DNA of 64,000 bases from Lucinisca nassula (lineage: Eukaryota; Mollusca; Bivalvia; Lucinida; Lucinidae). The translations under genes and the position numbers were made by a program. This document shows positions 32,247-44,650 of the stretch, one piece after another. The notes under the pieces were generated by a model. It saw only the letters and a list, made by a program, of their open reading frames with translations, made no database searches and was not told the origin of the DNA. The stretch covers positions 121,016,440 through 121,080,439 of the forward strand of contig OY757011.1 in NCBI GenBank assembly GCA_963580285.1, in the 5' to 3' direction. Positions within the stretch are counted from its first letter, which is position 1. Every line of letters starts with the position of its first letter.

Positions 32247-34519
32247 ATTTTTTTCAGAATGTATTCAAAAGTTAATCAGGTTAATTTCTTATTCATCAAC
32301 TTTCAAGGCTCTAGCTTCAACAGTTTTTGAGACATTTCTATTGGGCAATAACTCAGGAAAGGGCCAAAATCCGAATGAGAAAGAAATATGTGCCATCTCC
32401 TTTTTCAAGAGGAATCCATATATGAAATTTCAAAATCCTAGCATAAGTCTCAAGTTATGCTATGCATCACATAGCATGCAATGTACAAATGCCCAAAGTT
32501 TCAAAAGGTCATACTCATGAAGCATTTTTCGGAAATCAGACAAAAGTTAATTAGGTCATCAAATGATCACCAGCAATCAACAAATAAACTTTCAAGGCCC
32601 TAGCTGAAATAGTTCTTGAAATACTTTGCTTACAAGATTTCATTCAAATTTTATTGGGAGAGGGGCACAATCTAGTTGAGAAAAAAATGTATTAACTATT
32701 GTTTCATGGTTATATGTAAGAAATTTCCAAACTCTAGCATACATAGTTCTAAAGTAATGATATGTATTACAAAGCATGCATTGTACAAAGTTACAAAGAG
32801 CTATAATTCATGAAGAATTTTTCAGAATTCAGTCAAATGTTAATCAGGTCATCTTCTCATCACCACCAATCTAATCGCCACTTTTCAAGGCTCTTGCTCT
32901 TATAATTTTTTAGATATTTTGCTGACAAGATTTGATTAAAAGAATTCAAAGGGCAATAACTGTTGAAAGAGGCATACCCTGAATGAGAAAGAAAAATATG
33001 CCCCAGCATTTTTGTCATGAGAAATTCATTTACGAAATTTCAAAACCCTTGCATACACAGTTCTAAAGTAATGTTATGCATCAAAAAGCATACACTATAC
33101 AAATGCCCAAAGTTACAACAGGCTATAACTCGTGAAGTATTTTTCCAAATTCAGTCAAAAGTTAATCAAATCATCTACTCATTACTACCAATCTATTCAA
33201 AAACTTTTAGCTCTCTAGCTCCAATAGTTTTTTTTAGATATTTTGCTGAGAAGTTTGCATAAAAAATAAAAGGGCCATAACTCTTGAAAGGGGCATAATC
33301 CCAATAAGAAAAAATACCCCTCAGCTTTTTTTCATAAGGAGTCCATATATGAAATCGCATATGCATACATAGTTCTAAAGTGCTGCTATGGATCACAAAG
33401 CATACACTGTACAAATGCCCAAAATTACAAAATGGGCATAACTCATAAAGTATTTTTCAGAATTAAGTCAATAGTTAATTAGGTCATCTACTCATCACTG
33501 TCAGTCACTTCACAAACTTTCAAGTGTCTAGCTCAAATAGGTTTTAAGATATGAGCTGGCAATATTTCATCAAAACAATTCAAAGGACCATAACTCTTGA
33601 AAGGGGCATAATCTCAAACACAAAAAAATTCCTGTCAGCTATTTGTCATGATGAATCCAATGATGAAATTTCAAAACCCTAGCATACATAGTTCTAAAAT
33701 TATGCTATGCAACACAAACACGACACTGTAAAAATGCCCAAAGTTACCAAGGGGCATAGCTCATGAAGCATTTTTGAGAATTTGATCAAAAGTTAATCAG
33801 ATCATCTAATCATCACCTCCAATCCATTCAACAACATTCAAGGCTCAAGCTTAAATTGTACTGACCAAATTTCATCAAAAAATTTCAAAGGGCCATAACT
33901 CTTGAACAAGGGCATAATCCCGACGAGAAACAAAATATGTGTCCGCTACATTTTCATGAGATATCCATATATGAAATTTCAAGCTTCTGCATACATAGCT
34001 CTAAACTTATACTATGCATCACCAAAGCATACATTGAACAAAAGCCCAAAGTTACGAAGGGCCATAACTCATTAAGTATCTTTAATTAAGTCCAAAGTAA
34101 ATCAGGTCATCTACACAACACTACCAGTCCATTCAACAACTTTCAAGGCTCAACCTCCAATAGGTTTTGAGATAATTTGCTGACAAGATTTCATCAAAAT
34201 ATTTCAAAGGGCCATATCCCTTGAAAGGGGCATAAATTGGTGTAGAAAAAATATCTATGAGCTGTTTTTCATGAGGAATCCAATGTGAAATTTCAAACTC
34301 CTTGCAAATTGTAGTTCTTAAGTTCTGCTATGCATTATATCACAAATCTTACTCTGTACAAATCCCCAAAGTAACATAGGGCCATAACTCGTAAACTATT
34401 TTCCGCAATTCATTCAAAGCTTAATCAAGTCATCTACTCATCAAAAATCCAGTAACAAAATTTCAAGGCTATTGCTCCATTATTTTTTTAGATATTTTGC
34501 TGACAAGATTTCATCAAAA
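32247..34519 (+). repeat. R5 array (~315-bp units), part 1
   Basis: Units with AGATATTTTGCTGACAAG, TTTCAAAGGGCCATAACTC, TTGAAAGGGGCATAATCCC, CATATATGAAATTTCAAAAC, CCTAGCATACATAGTTCTAA, GTTATGCTATGCATCACAAA, CACTGTACAAATGCCCAAAG, GTCAAAAGTTAATCAGGTCA. About seven copies. The left end is missing where the MITE lies. No gene. Confidence 0.9.
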
Positions 34520-35510
34520 ACAAGATGTGTTTGTGAAACATGAACATGTCCCTGGGCATGGTCATTTTTTTCAAAGTTGGTCACAGTTCAAGGTCAAGAT
34601 TTTTTGTTTGAGTGGGAAGCCCTTGACACAAGGAACTTACATGCCAAATATGAAGGCTCTATCTTAAACGGTTCAAAAGTTCTGAACTTTAAAGTTGGTC
34701 ATAAGTCAAAGTCACAGGTAAACAAATTTTACATGAATGTAAAGCTCTTGCCACAAGGAACCTACATGCCAAATATGAAGGCTGTATCTAAAACAATTCA
34801 AAAGTTATAAACAATTTTATTTTTTCTTTTAAGTGGGTCAAAGGTCAAGGTCATGGTCAAAACATTTTGCATGAATGTAAAGCTGTTATCACAGGGAACC
34901 TACATGCCAAATATGAAGGCTCTATCCCGAACGGTTCGAAAGTTATGACCAAAATGTTATTTATTTTCTTTTAAGTAGGTCAAAGGTAACGGTCAAGGTC
35001 ACAGGTCAAAATTTTTTCAATGTATGTAAAGCGTTAGTCACCAGGAACCTACATGCCAAATAGGAAGGCTGTAACTCCAACGGTTCAAAAGTTATGCGGT
35101 TTTGAATAGAGATGAAAAAAAGATGACAAAACTGAATTTTTATAGTTTTTCATAGGGCCATAACTCTATGAGTACTGTAGATAGATTTACGTAATTTGCC
35201 ATGAAATTGTGTAATGATATTGCGACCTTATATTGAAAGTTTGAAGTTGATGTGTTTGACGTGTGTAAATTATAAAGAAAACATATGAAAAATGTGGACG
35301 TTTTTAAGCTTTTCAAAGGGCCAAAACACTGGGAGTATATAAAACATGCCATGAAATTGTGTAATTATAGTGTAACCTTATATTTAAAGTTTGAAGTTGA
35401 TCATTTGACGGTTTGTAAGTCATTAAGAAAAATCATGAACAATGTGGATTGATAGACGGATGGGCAGACATACACATGGACAGACAGGGTGATTACTATA
35501 TGGCATACGC
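34520..35510 (+). mobile_element. ACAAG-hairpin element with R2 units, inside R5
   Basis: Starts ACAAG (34520-34524), then hairpin TGTTT-GTG-AAACA (34528-34540) and ATGTCCCTGGGCATGG. About four R2 units follow, then a different pair (35110-35430; CCATGAAATTGTGTAAT, TTTGAAGTTGAT), then GACGGATGGGCAGACATAC and GGACAGACAGGG. R5 resumes at about 35530. Confidence 0.8.
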
Positions 35511-36570
35511 AAAAATTTGCAGAGCCCTAAAATGGGTCAGTTATTTTTTCATGAGAAATCCATACACGAAATTTCAAAACCCTAGCATACAAAGTTCTAA
35601 AATTATGCTATGCACAACAAATCATACACTGTACAAATGCTCGAAGCTAAAACAAAGGGCCATAACTCGAAGTATTTTTCTGAATTCAGTCAAAAGTTAA
35701 CCATGTCATCTACCCGTAACATCAATCGGTCAACCAACGTTCAAGACCCTAGCTCCAATAGATTTTGAGGTATTTAGCCGAGAAGATTACCTAACAAAAT
35801 TTTCAAAAAGGGCAGTAACACTTGAAAGGGACATAATCCCGACGAGAAAATAAAATATACGTCAGCTATTTTTTCATTATAAATCTATGTATGAAATTTC
35901 AAAACTCTATCATATATAGCTCTACAGTTGTGCTATGCATCACAAACCATACACACTACAAATGCAAAAAGTTACAAAGGGCCATTACTCATGAAGTATT
36001 TATTCAGAATTAAGTCAAAAGTTAATCAGGTCATCTACTCATCACTACTAATCTAAAGGTTCCAGCTCCAACAGTTTTTGAGATATTTTGCTGACAATAT
36101 TTCATCAAAATCTTTCAAAGAGCCATAACTCTTAAAAGGGGCATAATCCCGACGAGAAAAATATATGCTTCCGCTATTTTTTCACAAGGAACCATATATG
36201 AAATTTCAAAACCAAGGCATACATTTTCTTAAGTTATGCTATGCATCAAACAGTGTAACGGACGGAAGAGCGCCTGTCTGCACACACTGGAGAGACTTAA
36301 GGTGGCAAAACAATTTGGACAGTTTGCCACATAAGTATTTATGTGTGAGTACAACTGCGATTTATTCATTTTAATTGGTACTTGAGTGCCAATAATGTTC
36401 CCTAAACTGGTAATCCTCTAAAGACAATTTTGCTGCCTAAGTGTCAATTATGCTGATGACTAACCACTTAATGTCTATCCCGTGGGAAAACGGACGTACG
36501 GATGAACGCCCGATAAGCAATATGCCCCACAAACTTCTTCAAAGTTTAGGGCATAATAATTAGGGCTGTT
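35511..36570 (+). repeat. R5 array, part 2, with right terminus
   Basis: Three more R5 units, then unique DNA (36240-36470), then AAACGGACGTACGGATGAACG and the terminus ATGCCCCACAAACTTC, TTCAAAGTTTAGGGCAT (36522-36554), a stem with ATGCCC/GGGCAT and AAACTT/AAGTTT paired, followed by AATAATT. This is the ATGCCC class of right end. Confidence 0.85.
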
Positions 36571-36593
36571 AAAATAAATATAGCTTAACTTAG

Positions 36594-38833
36594 ACAAGAG
36601 GCCCATGGGCCATTACCTTCACCACAGGTCATGTGGTTTATGCTGTATACAGGCATGACACCCATCTTGGTCATGGGACTACAATCCCATGAAAAACTTT
36701 TCATTGCCTCATCCCATACAGGCTCTTCATGTAATTTGGTTTCAGTAAGCACAACAGTTTTAGTGGAGAAGATAAAAATTCTGAATCTGAGTCATCAAGA
36801 AAGATCAGAAAATGACCTTGACCTCTGGCATTGATAAACTTCCATTCACCTGATTGCAAATATCAATTCTGATGCAACAGGCTATAACAGAATCAGAAAA
36901 ATCTACTGTTCTGCCTGTTTTGATACAAATGTATAAGTGACCAACTTTGACTTTGACTATGTAAATCAGGTTAAGGCCAACCAAAGGTCATCATTTGAAC
37001 AAACTTTGTAGGACCCAAGTTCCTAATGCTATATACTATTCCGAAGGTCTTTGATTCCAGAGGAGAAGATTTTAATGGATTTTGCCATATATGGCCCATA
37101 GTGGCCATATTGGTAATGTGACCCAGTCCTTTCGAACAAACTTTCATTCCCCCTTCCAAAGAGGCCCCATATGTAATTTGGTTTCAATCAACCAAGCAGC
37201 TTAAGTGGAGAAGATAAAAATATTGAATCTGAGCCATCCAAGACAAAGGTCAGTCATGACCTTGACCTTTGGAATTGATTAACTTCAAATCAGCTGACTG
37301 CAAATATCTATTCTGATGCTACAGGGTACAATAGAATAAGAAAAATCCAATGTTTTGCCTGTTTTGATACAAATGTATAAGTGACCAACTTTGACCTTGA
37401 CGTAAAACAGGTCAATGTCAACCAAAGGTCATCATTTGAACAAACTTGGTAGGACCCAAATTGTTAATGCTGTATACATGTCTGAGGGTAATTGGTCATT
37501 TGGTTCCAGAGGAGAATATTTTTGATACTTTTTAATATATATGGGCATATATTGGTCATTTGACCCAGTCCTTTATAGAAGCCGCCGTGGTGTAGTGGTT
37601 ACGCTACTCGCCTTATAAACCAAGGCTCGCAGGATTGATCCCGGGCTTCTCCAGACTTTCGGAGGAGTCTTTAAACCGAAGTCCCGTCTCCGTATATCTG
37701 TAGCTGTTGGTGGGACGTAAAACTCAAACACTCACTCACTGACCCAGTCCTTACGAATAAATTTCCATTCCCCCTTCCCACAGAGGCCCCATATGAAATT
37801 TGGCTTCAATCAACCCACCAGTTTAAGTGGAGATGAAGATAAAATAACTGAATCTGAGCTATCCAGGACAAAGGGTAATAAATGGCCGAGACCTTGGAAA
37901 TTGATAAACTTTTATTCAGCTGATTGCAAATATCATTTTTGATGCTACAGGCTACCATGCAATCATAACTATCCACTGTTTTGCCTTTTTCCATACAAAC
38001 GTTTAAGTGACCATATCTGACCTTGATGCAAAACAGGTCAAGGTCAACCAAAGGTCATAATTTGAACATACTTGGTAGGGCCCGAGTCCCCGATGCTGTA
38101 TACCATGTTTCAAGATCGTCGGCCATTTCGTTCCTGATAAGAAGATTTTTAAGGTTTTTACCATATAGGGTCATGGGGGTCATATTCGACAAGTGACCTA
38201 GTCCTTACATATAAACTTCCGTTCCCCCTTCCCATCGAGCTTCGACATTTAGTTTGTTTTCAATCAACCCAGCAGTTTAAGTGGAGAAGAAGATAAAAAT
38301 ACTGATTCTGAGCCAATCGGGACAAAGGACAGTAAATGACCTTGATCTTTAGCTTTGATAAACTTCCATTCAGCTGATTGCAAATATCATTTCTGATGCC
38401 ACAGACTACCATGCAATCAGAAAATACACCATTTTGCCTTTTTTCTATACAGATCTCTAAGTGACCAAATTTGACCTTGACGCAAAAAAGGTTAAGGTCA
38501 ACCAAAACTCATCATTTGAACATACTTGGTAGGGCCCTATGCTGCAAACCAAGTTTCAAGGTCATCGGCCATTTGGTTCCTGAGAAGATTTGTAAAGGTT
38601 ACCATATATGAGCATGGTGATCATATTGGGCATGTGACCTAGTCCTTACGAACAAACTTCCACTGACCCCTTCCCTTACAAGCTCCACATGTAACTTGGG
38701 ATTTGGTCAATTAGTTTCAGAGGAGATGTCGTTTGAAAATGTTGACGTGGACACAGATACACACGCTGACACAGAGGACGGACCAATGCCTATACTGTAA
38801 GCTCCCCCAGAGCCTTCGGCGCTGGTGAGCTAA
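36594..38833 (+). mobile_element. Element C: ACAAG-hairpin element with ~445-bp units (R6)
   Basis: Left end ACAAG (36594-36598) plus GGCCCATGGGCC (36600-36611). Five units carry CATATGTAATTTGGTTTCAA, AAGTGGAGAAGATAAAAAT, CTGAATCTGAGC, AATGACCTTGACC, TTCAGCTGATTGCAAATATC, CAGGTCAAGGTCAACCAAAG, GACCCAGTCCTTACGAACAA. The right part shares GGAGATGTCGTTTGAAAATG and TTGACG with element A1, then AGCTCCCCCAGAGCC, TTCGGCGCTGGTGAGCTAAAA. Complete except for the nested SINE. Confidence 0.88.
37574..37740 (+). mobile_element. tRNA-type SINE with 12-bp target duplication
   Basis: Flanked by GACCCAGTCCTT (37562-37573 and 37741-37752) inside an R6 unit. The head GCCGCCGTGGTGTAGTGG, CTCGCCTTATAAACC, GGATTGATCCCGGGC has pol III A- and B-box-like motifs. 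The body is TCCGTATATCTGTAGCTGTT and the tail GGGACGTAAAACTC plus (ACTC)n. The copies at 5854/8874 and 20393 are older. Confidence 0.9.
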
Positions 38834-39218
38834 AATCCTTAATTAGAATCCTAGCGTGTTTTAATGACATGCTAGACTAAACCAAACAATCATATAAAAG
38901 TACCACAAATATTGTATACAAGAGACATCGGTTTTTAGCCTTTTCAAAAAGTATTAATACTGAATTAAAAGCTGTGGCTTCCATTCGAGCATTGTATTGC
39001 AATATAATCTAAGTTTTATTTTCTTATAGAATATGGAAACCATGCATAATTCTGAACACATCTCTGGATTTTCTTTTCAGTGAGGTCATTTGTTTTTATA
39101 TCATATGGCAAGCATTTGAATGATCAAATTGAACCTTTAGTTTAAACAATAGTCAGCCTTTGAAGCCTTTATGGAACTATGAGACAAATCTAACATTTAT
39201 AAATCCTTAAAAATAGCA
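38834..39218. other. Unique AT-rich stretch
   Basis: No gene or repeat recognised. It lies downstream of the transporter gene's last exon in the minus sense. Confidence 0.4.
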
Positions 39219-39220
39219 TA

Positions 39221-39561
39221 CAGTAGAACTTCGATGGCTCGAACACCGATGGCTCGTTTACCATGGATGTGTCGAACCCATTCTTGAGCCCCTAGCGAAA
39301 TCCTTTACATAAGAAATAGTGGGGGATAATTAAAGATATTTTATTGTTTTATCTTGCAAATGTATGCTGTGTGTACTCATTAGAATTAGAAATTAGACTC
39401 TAATGAGTACACACAGCATACATTTTCATTATAGAACACCGAAAAGATGTCTAAAAGTATCTCGTTATGCCTCCTGACAGTAACCTCAGTGGCTCGAACT
39501 ACCCCTGTCTCGAACAGATTTTCGAGGTCCCAAAGGTGTTCGAGCCATTGAAGTTCGACTG
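39221..39561. mobile_element. pogo/Tigger-like MITE
   Basis: TA on both sides (39219-39220, 39562-39563). Ends CAGTAGAACTTCGATGGCTC and, reversed, CAGTCGAACTTCAATGGCTC, the Tc1/mariner pogo type. The centre (39365-39425) is a near-perfect palindrome, GTGTACTCATTAGAATTAG with its inverse, related to the M1 core. 341 bp, non-coding. Confidence 0.82.
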
Positions 39562-39619
39562 TATTTAAAAGTAAAAGTAGTCGGTAAATCGTTTCTTATA
39601 CATGTATTCGTGATAGTAT

Positions 39620-39917
39620 TTAGATTTCCTCAATGTCCATTCCGACATTTATTGCTATATTTACTTTCTTATTTTCACGAATTGTATAATACGACCAAAA
39701 TAATGATTGCAATACACCAATTACAAAAGGTATACAACAAATCAGTGTAAACATCACACTTTTTAAATCCTCTATCTGCGTTTCTGTGAGTGTTTTCTTC
39801 TGTAATTGGTCATAACCATATCTATTCAAGATGGCGACAACAATCATTGGGGCCAGTGAGATAGCTGGTTTCACTACCAAGGCGTTGGTCCCGTATACCA
39901 TTGATGTAATGGGGTGT
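39620..39917 (-). CDS. MFSD13A: Last exon of a TMEM180-like MFS transporter gene
   Basis: The acceptor ATACTTGCAG ends at 39918. The exon's first base completes an Arg codon begun in the 47159-47242 exon, and 98 codons plus stop follow. It reads HPITSMVYGTNALVVKPAIS, then LAPMIVVAILNRYGYD, then a polar loop QKKTLTETQIEDLKS, then a hydrophobic helix FTLICCIPFVIGVLQSLFW and SYYTIRENKKV. The order ALV-x-KP-x-x-x-(L/F)AP, long helix, LQ-x-x-W-x-x-(Y/F)T(I/L) matches the C-terminus of TMEM180/MFSD13A as I remember it (no search). Product: membrane protein, substrate uncertain. The upstream exons outside these three are not found in the window. Confidence 0.8.
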
Positions 39918-39952
39918 CTGCAAGTATAAGTTAATCAGCATTAGACTGTGTC

Positions 39953-40265
39953 CATTCCGACATTTATTGTTATATTTATTTTCTTATTTCACGAATTGTA
40001 TAATACGAATAAAATAATGATTATAATACACCAATTACAAAAGGTATACAACAAATCACTGTAAACATCACACTTTTAAATCCTCTATCTGCGTTTCTGT
40101 GAGTGTTTTCTTCTGTAATTGGTCATAACCATATATATTAAAGATGGCGACAACAATCATTTGAGCCAGTGAGATAGCTGGTTTCACTACCAAGGCCTTG
40201 GTCCCGTTCCGTATACCATTGTTGTAATGGGGTGTCTGCAAGTATAAGTTTATCAGCATTGGACT
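39953..40265 (-). pseudogene. Decayed tandem duplicate of the last transporter exon
   Basis: 39636-39952 and 39953-40265 are a direct tandem duplication (~317 bp), including intron edge, acceptor and most of the exon. The second copy keeps the acceptor (CTG at 40236-40238) but has a 5-base insertion after the codons for MVYG, which gives a stop within a few codons, plus a lost A further on and changed bases near the end. In transcription order it comes before the good exon. Splicing into it would truncate the protein. Confidence 0.85.
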
Positions 40266-40439
40266 ATGGCAACTACCATTCTTAAACATTATGTAAACCA
40301 TAAACCATGATGGTAAACAACACCCAAGCTCCTTTGTAAAATATTTATGCTGAAAACTACTACGGTAATCAATATATAAATATTACATTCCTGAAAGGGT
40401 AATAGTGAAAAATGCCACCCTGAGGAATATGATTATCAA

Positions 40440-40975
40440 CCGAGGCGCTCTGGTGGCCATCTTGTTCATCTGAGCAAAACGGTTTTAGCAATTTGGTAGG
40501 GAGTTACCAAGGCAACATTCATGTGAAGTTTGAATCAAATTGGCACAAAGGTTTAGGAGTAGTTCGGGTAAGAAGCAAATTTACGATTTTTTTTTCTATT
40601 TTTAGCACTGGCTATCATTTTGCTCATTGGAGCGTAAAAGTTTTAGCTAATTTGGTAGAGGGTCACCTAAGTAACATTCCAATGAAGTTAAAATAAATTT
40701 GTCCCAAGGCTACAGGAGGACTTGACGTTTAAAGATTTTTCTGTTTTAGCTCTGGTGGCCATCTTATTCGTCAGAGCGGAAAGATTTTAGCTATTTTGGT
40801 AGGAAGCTACCCAGGCAACATTTCTGTGAAGTTTGAATCAAATTGGCCCAATGAGTTAGGAGGGGTTTGCATTTAAAGAAAATTGTTGACGACGCATGAC
40901 GCACGGCAGACAATGACCGATCACAATAGCTCACCATGAGTGCTTTGCGCTCAGGTGAGCTAAAAACGAAAATGC
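40440..40975 (+). mobile_element. Element D, 5-prime-truncated copy with right terminus
   Basis: About three D units (GCTCTGGTGGCCATCTTGTTC, CAACATTCATGTGAAGTTTG), then TTGACGACGCATGACGCACGG, then AGCTCACCATGAGTGC, TTTGCGCTCAGGTGAGCT. The terminus pairs with itself (AGCTCACC/GGTGAGCT and TGAG/CTCA) and AAAA follows. It supplies the right end missing at 19785-20392. Confidence 0.83.
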
Positions 40976-42265
40976 TATCATCGGGGCAACTTTTTCCACG
41001 TCTATGAGGCCCTCATGGGTGGGTAACTCCCATGTCAATGGTCGGAACATGACCAAAATCGATCTTGTCCAAGTTTGAATGTCTGCACTTGTTAGCTTAC
41101 AAGTTAGTTGAAGATACTATCCCAAATGAATCCACTATCAATCAGACAACATTTTACCCAAACATGCATCTATATGAGACTAAAAGCTAAGTAAATTTCA
41201 CGCGAGTAATCCGAATTCTTGAACTTGTCCAAGATTTTATGGCTATCCTCATTGCCTGCAAGTTTGATGAGCACCAATCAAAAACAAAAAATGGCTATTG
41301 CCCGTTCAACATTTCCACCATTATAAGTCTATAGGAGACCAAAGGACAAGTAACTATCATGCCTCAAAATCGAATACGTCCAAGATTTTAGGGCTGTCCT
41401 CATTACCTGCAAGTGTGATGAAGATTCAATCAAAAATGAAACCCCTTTCATCCGGACGATTGATTTTTGTTTTCTGGGAGATGTTGCACTGATGAGTTAG
41501 GAAGCATTTTGCAGACTGAACAAATTAATTGTCTAAATTGCGACGGAAGTAAGGGTGAGGATTGCCGCAGAGTAAAATCGATTCCAGCCCCGAGTGGAAT
41601 TCGCTTCACTGACCTCTAAGGCGGTTCTTCTGTCGTGGTTTATTTTTGTTATGGATTGTCTTTGAGTGTGGGTATCGCTTATATTTTTTGTTTTGGATAG
41701 CCAACTGGTTGAACATTTTGTGGGAATGTAACTGCCCTTTTGGCTTTCCGCTATTGATGTTTCAATAAGGGTCTTGTTACTTCATGTTTGTGTTTCTTTC
41801 CCTTTGATGTCTCTGTTGGGAGCTGTGGGATAATTGTATTGATTCCTGATCATTGCCTTCACTTCTATTTTACTAAGTCTATGATGCCCTCAAGGACTCT
41901 TGTAACTCTCGTGCAAATAGTCAAAATAGAACTTGTCCGAGATTTTATGCCTGCCCTTATTAACTGCAATATGAAGGGTCTATCAAAAATGAAGTCACCA
42001 TCATTCCGAAAACTTTTCCCCATTATAAATCTATGGAAGACTAAAGGACAAGTAACCCTCACATGAATAATCGGATCTGCCCCAAATTCGAGTTTGTCCA
42101 AATTTTATGGCTGTCCTCGTAACCTACAAATTAGATCAGGATCCGATCTAAAATTGAGTCGCCATCACCCGGACAAAAAAGCTAACAACGGACAGACGGC
42201 TGACGCTGGACAACAGGCCATGGTGCCGCCACGGCAGACGCTGATCTGAAGGAAAAAGAGAGCTA
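40976..42265 (+). repeat. R10 array (degenerate, ~300-bp units)
   Basis: Units with GTCCAAGATTTTATGGCTG, TCCTCATTACCTGCAAGTGTG, ATGAAGATTCAATCAAAAATG, CCATTATAAGTCTATAGGAG, ACCAAAGGACAAGTAACTAT. It ends in ACAACGGACAGACGGCTGACG and GAGAGCTAAATATG. It is interrupted by element H (41470-41872). Confidence 0.75.
41470..41872 (+). mobile_element. Element H segment inside R10
   Basis: GAGATGTTGCACTGATGAGTT, AGTAAAATCGATTCCAGCC, CTAAGGCGGTTCTTCTGTCG, TTTTGTGGGAATGTAACTGCC, ATTGTATTGATTCCTGATC, CACTTCTATTTTAC. Diverged copy of the H untranslated segment. Confidence 0.8.
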
Positions 42266-42375
42266 AATATGTAAGGTAAATATTATAAGCTTATTTCAGT
42301 CAAACTTGAAAGTTTTTCACAAAAAAAATTAGGAACAGAAAAGGCTCTTGAAAAGTTCACCACTAAAAGCAACTA

Positions 42376-42881
42376 CAGTCAACCCTCTTTATAGCGACAT
42401 TCATTATAATGGCACAACTCGTTTAAACAGCAATTTGAATGGAATGACTACTTAGCTAAAATGCTTAGCCTCGATTCCGAGCGGCATGTGCTTCTCTCGG
42501 GTTGGAAATGCAAAAATCGAGTCCATAGTCATGAAATGCTCTTGTAAGCTAATACTCCAAGAAACAACTGTATAAGCAACCTTGCTTGTTTTCAAATCAT
42601 GTTGATCTTTCTAATATGTTATATTCTTGTTATATATCTGTAATTGAAAAGAAGTAAATAAAATATTGTTTAAACTAAACAAATGTCAAAGATATTTGTG
42701 AGAATCACCTCAAAGAGGCGATTCTAACAAATGTCTATACAATTTGTTTCTTGGAGTAACAATGGGGAAAATGCCTTTTATTACATTTCATGCTCCTAAA
42801 TGGGATTCTGTAAAGCGGCAAATTCTTTATAACGGCACAATATTAGGGACCAAATACTGTCGTTGTAACGAGGTTCCTCTG
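42376..42881. mobile_element. Tc1/mariner (pogo-like) MITE
   Basis: TA flanks (42374-42375, 42882-42883). Ends CAGTCAACCCTCTTTATAGC and, reversed, CAGAGGAACCTCGTTACAAC, each continuing GACA. A palindrome at about 42686-42748 (AATCACCTC-AAA-GAGGCGATT) resembles the M1 core. 506 bp, no transposase. Confidence 0.8.
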
Positions 42882-42994
42882 TACAACATACACATGAATG
42901 ATAACAGCTAAGGGTCGAAGAGATCGGGCTAAACTAAATAGCTGTGGTCAGCAACCATTGTCGGCTATAAGTGACCATCACTAATAATACTAGA

Positions 42995-44650
42995 AAAAGT
43001 GTCCATAGGACACGGATGCCCCCGCCAGATGCCATTCATAAAAAATATTACAAATGTACTTCAAATCAATCATAAATTATATTAAAATCATAAATGTAGG
43101 TGGTAGAGCGATAAAAAAGTTTTGTTAAAAATAGCCACAGTGACCTTGACCTTGAGGTCATGACCTTGAAAGTCAAAGCAACTCGAGATATTATCATAAG
43201 AAACATTTGTGTGAAGTTCTATTAACATCCATCAATAAAAATAGGCACTAGAGCGATTAAAAAGTTTTTCAATAATAGCCACAGTGACCTTGACCTTGAA
43301 AGTTGAAATAGCTCGAGATATTGTCATAAGGAACATTTGTGTGAAGTTATACTGAAATCAGTGAAGAAATGTAAGCGCTAGAGCCATGACAAAGTTTTTC
43401 TAAAAATAACCACAGTGACCTTGACCTTCAAAGTCAAACTCGCTCAAGGTATTGTCATAAGGAACATTTGTGTGAAGTTATATTGAAATCATTGAAGAAA
43501 TGTAGTCGCTAGAGCAATGGCAAAGTTTTTTCTAAAATTAGCCATTGTGACCTTGACATTGAAAGTCGAAATGGCTTGAGATATTGTCATAAGGAACATT
43601 TGTGTGAAGTTATATTGAAATCGGTGAAGAAATATAGGCGCTAGAGTGATGACAAATTTTTTCTAAAAACAGCCACAGTGACCTTGACCATGAAAGTCAA
43701 AATCGCACGAGATGTTGTCATAAGGAACATTTGTGTGAAGTTATATTGAAATCAGTTAAGAAATGTAGGCGCTAGAGCAATGACAAAGTTTTTCTAAAAA
43801 GGGCCATAGTGACCTTGACCTTGAGGTCATGACCTTGAAAGTCGAACTCGCTCGAGATATTGTCATAAGAAACATTTGTGTGAAGTAATATTGAAATCAG
43901 TGAAGTAATGTAGGCGCAGGAGCGATGACAAAGTTTTTCTAAAAATAGCCACAGTGACCTTGACCTTGAGGTCATGACCTTGAAAGTCAAACTCGCTCGA
44001 GATATTGTCATAAGAAACATTTGTGTGAAGTTATATTGAAATCAGTGGAGAAATGTAGGCCTTAGAGCGATGACAAAATTTTTCTAAAAATAGCCACAGT
44101 GACCTTGACCTTGAGGTCATGACCTTGAAAGTCGAACTCGCTCAAGATATTGTCATAAGAAACATTTGTGTGAAATTATATTGAAATCAGTGAAGAAACG
44201 TAGGCGCTAGAGCGATGACAAAGTTTTTCTAAAAATAGCCACAGTGACCTTGACCTTGAGGTCATGACCTTGAAAGTCGAACTCGCTCGAGACTTTTTAT
44301 AAGGAACATTTGTGTGAAGTTATATTGAAATTGGTGAAGAAATGTAGGCGCTAGAGCGATGACAAAGTTTTTCTAAAAATAGCCACAGTGACCTTGACCT
44401 TGAGGTCATGACCTTGAAAGTCTAACACCTCGAGATTTTTTTATAAGGAACATTTGTTTGAAGTTATAATGAAATTGGTGAAGAAATGTAGGCGCTAGAG
44501 CGATGACAAAGTTTTTTCTAAAAATAGCCACAGTGACCTTGACCTTGAGGTCATGACCTTGAAAGTTGAACTCGCTCGAGATTTTTTATAAGGAACATTT
44601 GTGTGAAGTTATGCTATATCCCCCCTCACAACTATGTTGTGCGAGGGGAT
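42995..44650 (+). mobile_element. Element F: hairpin-ended element with R7 units
   Basis: Left hairpin GTGTCC-ATA-GGACAC (42999-43013), then GGATGCCCCCGCC. About eleven ~140-bp units carry GTAGGCGCTAGAGCGATGAC, AAAGTTTTTCTAAAAATAGCC, ACAGTGACCTTGACCTTGAG, GTCATGACCTTGAAAGTCG, CTCGAGATATTGTCATAAGG, AACATTTGTGTGAAGTTATA. Right end ATCCCCCCTCACAAC-TAT-GTTGTGCGAGGGGAT (44618-44650), a strong hairpin followed by AAAAA. The microsatellite of its relatives is absent. Confidence 0.87.

Noticed and set aside
32247..36570. LTR-retrotransposon reading of the R5 region
   Set aside because: No LTR pair, primer site or gag/pol motif. The direct repeats are array units.
43130..44580. CRISPR-like regular array
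   Set aside because: Units are ~140 bp and similar throughout, with no unique spacers, in eukaryotic sequence.
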